This document shows positions 24,557-30,652 of a stretch of DNA of 30,652 bases, one piece after another. The stretch is from positions 1-30,652 of the forward strand of contig JAZNOM010000081.1 of NCBI GenBank assembly GCA_045580835.1. Direction: 5' to 3'. The notes under the pieces were generated by a model that saw only the letters and a program-made list of their open reading frames with translations, was not told the DNA's origin and searched no databases. Both the position numbers and the translations under genes were made by a program. This DNA is from UMGS902 sp045580835 (GTDB lineage Bacteria; Bacillota; Clostridia; Oscillospirales; CAG-272). Position 1 is the first letter of the stretch. The number at the start of each line of letters is the position of its first letter.

Positions 24557-25120
24557 TTGAGCAAATTGATAAAAAACATCTTTGTTTTTCTTATTATCGT
24601 TGCCTTATCGATAGGCATCGGATTTTTTGCAGATCATGTAAAAACAAAGCTTGACATAGCTTCGCACCCACGCGGGTTCAGCGAATTTGTAGAAAAGTAT
24701 TCAGAAAAATACAAGGTGCCCGAAAAAATCTGCTATTCGGTAATCAAGTGCGAAAGCGATTTTGACAGCGCAGCAAAATCGGCAGCGGGCGCAATAGGAC
24801 TTATGCAGATAATACCGTCGACCTTTGAATATCTCTGCTCTCTTGAGGGCGAGGATTACGAAACGGGTATGCTCTACGACCCTGAAACAAATATCCGCTT
24901 CGGCACATACTATCTTTCGATACTTTACGAAAGGTTTGGCGTGTGGGAAACCGCGTTTGCCGCTTACAACGCAGGTCCCTCCCGCGTTGATGGTTGGATA
25001 AGCGAAGGGAAAGCCGACGATCTCGGCAGACTTTTGGAAATCCCGATTGAAGAAACAGCCACCTACGTCGAGCGCGTAACAAATGCGGTAAAAATGTATG
25101 AAAAATTATATTATCAATAA
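24557..25120 (+). CDS. membrane-anchored lytic transglycosylase (SLT/GH23 family)
   Basis: The protein has 187 residues from a TTG start two bases after the coaE stop codon; GGAG lies ten bases upstream, inside coaE. A hydrophobic N-terminal segment (7-26) anchors it with the catalytic domain outside. The SLT fold is complete: catalytic Glu66 in KCESDF, the GLMQIIPSTF motif at 81-90, DPETNIRFGTYYL at 108-120, and AAYNAGPSRVDGW from 135. These enzymes cleave the glycan strands of peptidoglycan with formation of anhydro-muramyl ends. The small size and single domain resemble sporulation or wall-remodelling versions in Firmicutes. The position between coaE and an aminopeptidase suggests co-transcription rather than shared function. 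Confidence 0.9.
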   Translation: MSKLIKNIFVFLIIVALSIGIGFFADHVKTKLDIASHPRGFSEFVEKYSEKYKVPEKICYSVIKCESDFDSAAKSAAGAIGLMQIIPSTFEYLCSLEGEDYETGMLYDPETNIRFGTYYLSILYERFGVWETAFAAYNAGPSRVDGWISEGKADDLGRLLEIPIEETATYVERVTNAVKMYEKLYYQ

Positions 25121-25136
25121 ATTAGGAGAAACAAAA

Positions 25137-26498
25137 ATGGAAAATCTCATTTACAAAAAGCAATCATCTTACGAGAAAGCACCCGAAAAAACCGCGGCTG
25201 CTTTTGATTTCGCCAAAGGCTACATGAATTTCCTTGACGATGCAAAAACCGAGCGTGAAGCGGTTGACGCCGCAATCACTCTCGCCAAAGCAAAAGGCTA
25301 CAAGGAGTACAAAATCGGTGACAAAATCGAAGTTGGCGACAAGTTTTATCTCAACAACCGTGCAAAGAGCCTTTATCTTGTAAAGGTAGGCACAGAGGAT
25401 ATCGCAAACGGCATCCGCATCATGGCGGCACATATCGACGCTCCCAGAATTGACTTAAAGCAGGTTCCCCTCTACGAGGCTGACGGCATGGCATTCCTCA
25501 AAACCCACTACTACGGCGGCATCCGCAAGTATCAATGGACCGCAACTCCCCTTGCGCTCCACGGTGTTGTTGTAAAAGCCGACGGTACTACCGTAAATGT
25601 TTGCATCGGAGAGGATGACAGCGACCCCATTTTCTATATCAATGACCTTCTCCCCCACCTTGCACAGAATCAGTCAAAAGAACCTCTCGCTACCGCAATC
25701 AAGGGTGAAACCCTCAACATTCTCTGCGGCTCGGCTCCGCTTGCAGGTGAGGAAAGCGACGGCATCAAGAAGAATGTTATCAAACTTCTCAACAAAAAGT
25801 ACGGCATGAGCGAAAGCGACTTTATCAGCGCAGAGCTTTCCCTCGTTCCTGCGGCAAAGGCACGCGACATCGGTCTTGACCGCGCGCTTATCGGCTCATA
25901 CGGTCACGATGACCGCGTTTGCTCCTACCCAGCGCTCATGGCGCTTCTCGACACCGCTGATGACACCCACACCGTTATGTGCGTGCTTGCAGATAAAGAA
26001 GAAACGGGCTCTATCGGCGTAACGGGTATGCAGAGTGAAATTTTCACCGACCTCATGGAAGAAATCGCGCTTAACCTCGGTGCAAATCCGAGAGTTGTAC
26101 GCGGCAATTCCACCTGCCTCTCTGCAGACGTTACCGCAGGCTATGACCCCAATTTTGCCGAAGTTTACGAAAAGCGTAACAGCGCAATTATCGGCTGCGG
26201 CGTTTCAATCTCCAAATACACCGGCGCACGCGGCAAGAGCGGCACCTCTGACGCAAGCGCAGAATTTGTAGGTAAAATCCGAGGCATTCTTGATGCAGCA
26301 GGCGTTGTTTGGCAGTCGGCAGAGCTTGGCAAGGTTGACGAGGGCGGCGGAGGAACCGTTGCCGCTTATATCGCAAACCGCAATATCGACACGCTTGATA
26401 TCGGCGTTCCCGTAATCTCGATGCACGCGCCCTATGAGGTTGTATCTAAAGTAGATGTATACGCTGCATACGAAGCATTTGCGGCATTTTGCAAATAA
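25137..26498 (+). CDS. M18 family aminopeptidase
   Basis: The protein has 453 residues. The ATG at 25137 follows AGGAG by eight bases; a longer form starting in the previous gene is rejected. M18 peptidases are cytosolic dinuclear zinc enzymes that remove N-terminal, often acidic, residues. The metal and catalytic motifs are present: AAHIDAPRID (His99, Asp101), GSYGHDDRVCS (around Asp258-259), ADKEETGSIG (Glu288 and Glu289), the SADVTAGYDPNF segment, and the C-terminal MHAPYE with His430. The length is typical of the bacterial M18 group. It is the third gene of the coaE run, with a 16-base gap. No terminator follows; the repeat at 26505 does. Confidence 0.92.
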   Translation: MENLIYKKQSSYEKAPEKTAAAFDFAKGYMNFLDDAKTEREAVDAAITLAKAKGYKEYKIGDKIEVGDKFYLNNRAKSLYLVKVGTEDIANGIRIMAAHIDAPRIDLKQVPLYEADGMAFLKTHYYGGIRKYQWTATPLALHGVVVKADGTTVNVCIGEDDSDPIFYINDLLPHLAQNQSKEPLATAIKGETLNILCGSAPLAGEESDGIKKNVIKLLNKKYGMSESDFISAELSLVPAAKARDIGLDRALIGSYGHDDRVCSYPALMALLDTADDTHTVMCVLADKEETGSIGVTGMQSEIFTDLMEEIALNLGANPRVVRGNSTCLSADVTAGYDPNFAEVYEKRNSAIIGCGVSISKYTGARGKSGTSDASAEFVGKIRGILDAAGVVWQSAELGKVDEGGGGTVAAYIANRNIDTLDIGVPVISMHAPYEVVSKVDVYAAYEAFAAFCK

Positions 26499-26504
26499 AA
26501 AATA

Positions 26505-26624
26505 CGAAGGTGTCCTTTCTTAAAAAGAAAGGACCAAAGAATAACTGTAAAATATTTTTTAAAAAGGTTTTGAGGTGTCGGAACTTTTCCTTAAAAAGTT
26601 CTGACATTCTCCCGTAACATACTT
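26505..26624 (+). repeat. intergenic structured repeat, copy B
   Basis: Homologous to 15841-15986. Stem 1 is a perfect 10-bp hairpin, 26512-26521 with 26525-26534. Stem 2 is 12 bp with one G-T pair, 26577-26588 with 26594-26605. Both copies share a shorter AAAAAGGTTT block before stem 2 and an ATACTTA block at the end. Relative to copy A, stem 1 has a T-A pair changed to C-G, which keeps the stem. It fills the entire gap between the M18 aminopeptidase and prfA, and its end abuts the prfA start codon. Confidence 0.75.
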
Positions 26625-27698
26625 ATGATAGATAAACTCAAAAAAGCAGAAGAACGCTTTGAAAAAATCGAAGAAGCGCTTGCAGACCCGGATATTTTTT
26701 CAAAGCAGACAGAATACACCGCGCTTATGAAAGAGCGCAAGAACCTCTCTCCCGTTATCGAAAAGTTCCGCGAGTACAAGGAAGCGGAAAGCGCACGCGA
26801 CGGTGCAAAAGAGCTTCGCGACGACTCCTCGGTTGAAAGCGAGCTTCGCGAAATGGCGGCAGAAGAATACGATACAGAAAACGAGCGTTGCGAAAAGCTG
26901 CTCGAAGAACTCAAAATTCTCCTGCTCCCGAAAGACCCCAACGATGACAAAAACGTTATCGTTGAAATCCGTCAGGGTGCAGGCGGCGAAGAAGCTGCAC
27001 TTTTTGCGGCGGTTCTCTACCGCATGTACACCATGTATGCGGCAAGCGCAGGCTTTAAATGCGAGCTTATGAACGCAAATGAAACCGAACTTGGCGGATT
27101 TAAAGAAGTAAGCTTTATGGTTGAGGGTGAGGGCGCATACTCGCGCCTTAAGTTTGAAAGCGGCGTTCACCGCGTTCAGCGAGTACCTGAAACCGAGGCG
27201 CAGGGCAGAATTCAGACCTCTACCGCAACCGTTGCGGTTCTCCCCGAGGCGGAGGACGTTGAAATTGAGATAAACCCCGCCGACCTCAAAATCGAAACCT
27301 GCAAGTCGAGCGGTGCGGGCGGTCAGCATGACAACAAAACCGAGTCTGCAATCCGCATCATTCACATTCCGACGGGTATCATCGTTGAGTGTCAGGAGGA
27401 GCGCAGCCAGTTCAAGAACCGCGACAAGGCGATGAAGATGCTACGCACAAAGCTCTATGACATCGAAATGACAAAGCAGACCGAGGCTATTGCCTCGGCA
27501 CGTAAGAGTCAGGTAGGTACAGGCGACCGCAGTGAGCGCATCCGCACGTACAACTACCCGCAAGGTCGCATCACCGACCACCGCATCGGACTTACACTTT
27601 ACTCACTTGAAAACTTCTTGAACGGCAACATCGGCGAAATGATTGACGCACTTATCACCGCCGATACCGCCGAGAAACTTAAAGGTAATGAAGACTGA
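26625..27698 (+). CDS. prfA: peptide chain release factor 1
   Basis: The protein has 357 residues, the usual size. RF1 reads UAA and UAG stop codons and triggers peptide release on the ribosome. An N-terminal coiled region (1-100) is followed by the anticodon-like PxT motif, here PET at 188-190 as in Bacillus, and the catalytic GGQ at 232-234 in SSGAGGQ. The residues after GGQ read HDNKTESA, where most RF1 proteins have HVNTT-SA. No Shine-Dalgarno sequence is visible before the ATG at 26625, which directly follows the structured repeat. Overlap of 11 bases with the next gene and the order prfA-sua5 match a common Firmicute arrangement, though prmC is absent here. Confidence 0.95.
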   Translation: MIDKLKKAEERFEKIEEALADPDIFSKQTEYTALMKERKNLSPVIEKFREYKEAESARDGAKELRDDSSVESELREMAAEEYDTENERCEKLLEELKILLLPKDPNDDKNVIVEIRQGAGGEEAALFAAVLYRMYTMYAASAGFKCELMNANETELGGFKEVSFMVEGEGAYSRLKFESGVHRVQRVPETEAQGRIQTSTATVAVLPEAEDVEIEINPADLKIETCKSSGAGGQHDNKTESAIRIIHIPTGIIVECQEERSQFKNRDKAMKMLRTKLYDIEMTKQTEAIASARKSQVGTGDRSERIRTYNYPQGRITDHRIGLTLYSLENFLNGNIGEMIDALITADTAEKLKGNED

Positions 27699-28710
27699 TT
27701 TTATATCGCAAAACCAAGTAAATGACACCGCGCTCGCACGCGCAGGAGAAATCCTGCGCCGTGGCGGGCTTGTTGTATTTCCCACCGAAACCGTTTATGG
27801 ACTCGGTGCAAACGCACTTGACGCCACCGCCGCCGAAAAAATCTACGCGGCAAAGGGCCGCCCGTCCGACAATCCGCTTATCGTACATATTGCCGCGCCG
27901 AGCGATGCAAATAAGTACGCTTTTGTCGGCGAGGAGTTTAAAAAAATCTCCGATGCATTTATGCCCGGACCAATTACCGTTATAATGCCGAAGCGCGACT
28001 GCATACCTATGACAGTAACAGGCGGACTTGACTCCGTCGGTATACGTTGCCCCGAAAACGAGACCGCGCGCGCACTTATAAAAGCGGCCGGCGTACCCGT
28101 TGCCGCACCGAGCGCAAACATCTCGGGCAAGCCCTCTCCTACAAGTGCATTGCACGTCAAGGGCGACCTTGAGGGCAAGGTTGACATGATTATAGACGGC
28201 GGCGAATGCACATTCGGACTTGAATCCACCATTGTAAAAATCGAAAACGGCAAAGTTACACTGCTCCGCCCCGGTGCCATAACGCTCGACATGTTAAAAG
28301 AGCTTTTTGACGAGGTCGAGGTTGCAGAGGCGGTTACGAACAAGCTGAAAGAGGACGAGCGCCCGCTTTCGCCCGGCATGAAGTACCGCCACTATGCACC
28401 AACCGCACCGCTCTATCTGCTTTCAGGCACCGATGAGCGCCGTATCGAATACTGCTCAAAAGCTGACAGTGACACGCTGTTGCTTGTATACGACGAGGAA
28501 GCAGAGCTTTTCAAAAATCACAAGATAATCACTATCGGCAGCCGCGAAAGCGAAGTTTCGCAGGCAAAGCGGCTTTTTGCCGCGCTCCGCGAGGCTGACT
28601 GCACCAATTGCAAGAAAATTCTCGCGCCGATGCCAAAGCAAAGCGGCATTGCGCTTGCGCTTTACAACCGAATGATACGTGCGGCGGCGCATAATATAAT
28701 CGAGTTATGA
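27688..28710 (+). CDS. sua5: L-threonylcarbamoyladenylate synthase, Sua5/YwlC type
   Basis: The protein has 340 residues. The ATG at 27688 overlaps prfA by 11 bases with a weak AAAGG site. The enzyme makes threonylcarbamoyl-AMP from threonine, bicarbonate and ATP, the first step of the t6A modification of ANN-decoding tRNAs, in the cytosol. The catalytic N-terminal domain has GGLVVFPTETVYGLG at 26-40, KGRPSDNPLIVHIA from 56 and PSANISGKPSPTSA. The extra C-terminal Sua5 domain is marked by LSPGMKYRHYAPTAPLYLL, where the linker closes over the active site. The length fits Sua5 rather than the shorter TsaC. The stop codon overlaps the next start as ATGA. Confidence 0.92.
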   Translation: MKTDFISQNQVNDTALARAGEILRRGGLVVFPTETVYGLGANALDATAAEKIYAAKGRPSDNPLIVHIAAPSDANKYAFVGEEFKKISDAFMPGPITVIMPKRDCIPMTVTGGLDSVGIRCPENETARALIKAAGVPVAAPSANISGKPSPTSALHVKGDLEGKVDMIIDGGECTFGLESTIVKIENGKVTLLRPGAITLDMLKELFDEVEVAEAVTNKLKEDERPLSPGMKYRHYAPTAPLYLLSGTDERRIEYCSKADSDTLLLVYDEEAELFKNHKIITIGSRESEVSQAKRLFAALREADCTNCKKILAPMPKQSGIALALYNRMIRAAAHNIIEL

Positions 28711-29435
28711 GCCGCTTTGAAAACGCGCTGAAAAGTGCAAAGCAAAACACGGCTTTTGAGGGCAGCATCGGCACGCTTTCCGAAAAGATGACTCACTCGG
28801 TGCTCAAATACTACCTTGAACCGTGCGACGATTTTCACGAGGTGGCAGTCGGCAGATACGTTGCCGACATCATGCGTGACGGATGCATCACCGAGATTCA
28901 AACGCGCGGCTTTGACCGTTTGCGTGCAAAGCTTGCGGCATTTTTAAAGGAATATCCGGTTACCGTGGTTCTTCCGATAGCAAAAACAAAGCACTACTGT
29001 CTTATTGACGAAGAAACGGGCGAAACCTCAAAAATGAGAAAAAGCCCGCGCCATGGCGACATATATGATGCATTCCGCGAGCTTTACAAAATCAAGATGC
29101 TGCTTGAGTGCGACAACCTATACTTTCACTTTGTACTGCTTAATATCACAGAATACCGCAAAGCAGTGAAAAAAAGTTATCGCAACCACAAAGGCTATGA
29201 GGTTTTCGAGCGCATACCAAACGCGATTGAAGAAGAAATATATATCGACGGCAAAAATGACTTTGCAAAGCTTGTACCAAGCACACTTCCCTCACACTTT
29301 ACAAGTGCGGATTTTGCAAAAGCGATAAAAAGACAACGCCACGTAGCGCAAACAACGCTTAATATTCTCCTCCACGTCGGCGCGGTAAAGCGTGTCGGCA
29401 AGGAAAAAAACAGTTATTTGTACGAAAAAACATAA
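28707..29435 (+). CDS. uncharacterised conserved protein, nuclease-like N-terminus and winged-helix-like C-terminus
   Basis: The protein has 242 residues; the ATGA overlap with sua5 suggests coupled translation. I recognise the pattern from a widespread family of unknown function but cannot name it with certainty. The N-terminal half reads like a PD-(D/E)xK fold: a helix with Glu26 (LSEKMTHSVLKYYL), a strand ending in Asp54 (YVADIMRDG), then a strand with Glu63-x-Gln65 (ITEIQTRGF) and a helix with basic residues. The middle contains KSPRHGDIYDAFRELY. The C-terminal 60 residues (FTSADFAKAIKRQRHVAQTTLNILLHVGAV) look like a winged helix. No signal or membrane segment is present. Nuclease function is inference only. 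It sits between a tRNA-modification gene and a topoisomerase gene. Confidence 0.75.
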   Translation: MSRFENALKSAKQNTAFEGSIGTLSEKMTHSVLKYYLEPCDDFHEVAVGRYVADIMRDGCITEIQTRGFDRLRAKLAAFLKEYPVTVVLPIAKTKHYCLIDEETGETSKMRKSPRHGDIYDAFRELYKIKMLLECDNLYFHFVLLNITEYRKAVKKSYRNHKGYEVFERIPNAIEEEIYIDGKNDFAKLVPSTLPSHFTSADFAKAIKRQRHVAQTTLNILLHVGAVKRVGKEKNSYLYEKT

Positions 29436-29449
29436 AGGATAAAAGTGTA

Positions 29450-30652
29450 ATGGCAAGAACAAAAAAGCAACCCATAGTGCAAAACATTCCCGAAGCGGCA
29501 CCTCGCAAGGAACTCATCACCGATGTAATTGAAACCAATTACATGCCCTATGCGATGAGCGTTATTATTTCGCGAGCCATCCCCGAGATTGACGGCTTTA
29601 AACCCGTTCACCGCAAACTGCTGTACACCATGTACACAATGGGACTTATGACCGGCAACCGTACCAAGAGTACAAACATTGTCGGCACTACCATGCGCCT
29701 GCATCCCCACGGCGACGCGGCAATCTATGAAACCATGGTGCGACTTACACGCGGCAACGAATCGCTGCTCCACCCGTTTGTTGACTCAAAGGGCAGTTTC
29801 GGTAAGCAGTACAGCCGCGACATGGCGTTTGCCGCCGCGCGTTATACCGAAGCAAAGCTTGACCCGTTTTGCACCGAGATTTTCAGCGGCGTTGACAAGG
29901 ACGCGGTTGACATGGTGCCAAACTACGATAATACCTTGACCGAGCCTGCGCTGCTCCCCACCTCGTTCCCAAACATTCTCGTTTCTCCGAATATGGGTAT
30001 CGCGGTTGGTATGGCATCGTCAATCTGCTCCTTCAACCTCGGCGAGATATGCGATGCTACAATTGCACTTCTCCGCCACCCGAATACCACTATTGATACA
30101 CTGCTTGACATTGTAAAAGGCCCCGACTTCCCCGGCGGAGCCTACATTATATATAATAGGGAGTCAATGAAGGCTGTTTATGAAACAGGTCGCGGCCCTA
30201 TCAAGCTCCGCGCGCGCTACTCATATGATAAGGAAGCAAACTGCATTGACGTAACGCAGATTCCCTATTCGACCTCTATCGAAGCCATTATGGGCAAAAT
30301 AGGTGACGCTGTTAAAAGCGGTAAAATCAAGGACATCACCGATGTTCGAGATGAAATCGACATTTCGGGCTTTAAGCTCACCATTGACCTGCGCCGCGGC
30401 ACTGACCCCGACAAGCTGATGGCAAAGCTCTACAAGCTCACTCCGCTTGAGGACAGCTTTGACTGTAACTTCAACGTGCTTATTGACGGCTCACCCCGCC
30501 AGCTCGGCATCAAAGGCATCCTCACCGAGTGGATACGCTTCCGCATGAACTGTGTCCGCCGCGAGTTTACCTTTGACCTTGGCAAAAAGCGCGACAAGCT
30601 CCACCTACTCCTCGGTCTTGGTAAGATTTTGCTTGACATTGACCGTGCTATT
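29450..30652 (+). CDS. type IIA DNA topoisomerase subunit A (GyrA/ParC-like), 3' truncated by window
   Basis: An open frame of 401 codons runs from the ATG at 29450 to the window edge with no stop. An AAGGAT site lies about ten bases upstream, and the gap to the previous gene is 14 bases. The breakage-reunion domain is clear: MPYAMSVIISRAIPEIDGFKPVHRK, then LHPHGDAAIYETMV, then KGSFG, then the catalytic Arg131-Tyr132 in AARYTEAKL. Later come TEPALLPTSFPNIL and the start of the tower region. The enzyme cuts and religates both DNA strands with its B subunit. The quinolone-pocket serine is Ala90 and the following acidic residue is Glu94. Whether it is gyrase or topoisomerase IV depends on the C-terminal domain, which is outside the window; the divergent sequence hints at a ParC-like paralog. 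Confidence 0.92.
   Translation, partial: MARTKKQPIVQNIPEAAPRKELITDVIETNYMPYAMSVIISRAIPEIDGFKPVHRKLLYTMYTMGLMTGNRTKSTNIVGTTMRLHPHGDAAIYETMVRLTRGNESLLHPFVDSKGSFGKQYSRDMAFAAARYTEAKLDPFCTEIFSGVDKDAVDMVPNYDNTLTEPALLPTSFPNILVSPNMGIAVGMASSICSFNLGEICDATIALLRHPNTTIDTLLDIVKGPDFPGGAYIIYNRESMKAVYETGRGPIKLRARYSYDKEANCIDVTQIPYSTSIEAIMGKIGDAVKSGKIKDITDVRDEIDISGFKLTIDLRRGTDPDKLMAKLYKLTPLEDSFDCNFNVLIDGSPRQLGIKGILTEWIRFRMNCVRREFTFDLGKKRDKLHLLLGLGKILLDIDRAI

Overview
The window looks like a chromosomal segment of an anaerobic, low-to-mid G+C Firmicute of the class Clostridia, probably an uncultured gut or rumen member near Oscillospirales. That placement is inferred from Gram-positive style ribosome binding sites and lipoprotein signals, SLH wall-anchoring domains, dockerin-like and cohesin-like modules, several secreted GH43-type glycosidases, and a ferredoxin-type aldo/keto reductase. 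No rRNA, tRNA, CRISPR array, insertion sequence or phage gene was seen.

Layout. Positions 1-147 hold a cluster of short hairpins downstream of a minus-strand P-loop protein (148-1125). Divergent from it is a secreted protein with a dockerin-like segment and a GH43-like propeller (1246-2568), followed by a lone purC-type gene (2721-3404). A convergent minus-strand gene (3477-6263) encodes a 928-residue secreted SGNH esterase flanked by beta-helix-like segments and ending in a dockerin-like segment. Next come a membrane-anchored degenerate M23/LytM protein (6460-8124), a 200-bp array of small hairpins joined by 6-nt linkers (8119-8320), and an SLH-anchored GH43 enzyme (8432-10411). An operon at 10574-15837 encodes a heterodimeric ABC exporter, MTA/SAH nucleosidase and an iron-sulfur aldo/keto reductase. 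A minus-strand pair at 16030-18935 encodes a sugar-type solute-binding lipoprotein and a cytoplasmic GH43-like protein. A minus-strand gene of 1544 codons (19087-23721), behind a consensus sigma-A promoter, encodes a secreted protein with a cohesin-like N-terminus, ten CxxC knuckles and two beta-helix-like regions. The right end is housekeeping: coaE, a lytic transglycosylase and an M18 aminopeptidase (23955-26498), then prfA, a Sua5-type threonylcarbamoyl-AMP synthase, an uncharacterised nuclease-like protein and a type IIA topoisomerase A subunit cut by the window edge (26625-30652).

How the parts fit. The left two thirds is an accessory region for cell-surface polysaccharide use: secreted or wall-bound GH43 and esterase proteins could release oligosaccharides, the lipoprotein could capture them, and the cytoplasmic GH43-like protein could act on them. 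No sugar permease genes are present. Cohesin-like and dockerin-like modules in one window raise the possibility of a small surface complex, but this is inference.

The most unusual non-coding signals are (a) the hairpin array at 8119-8320, whose linkers follow A[C/T]GA[T/A]G at exactly six bases while the stems share no sequence, and (b) a two-copy intergenic repeat (15841-15986 and 26505-26624) whose first stem shows a compensatory base-pair change between copies, the second copy running up to the start codon of prfA.
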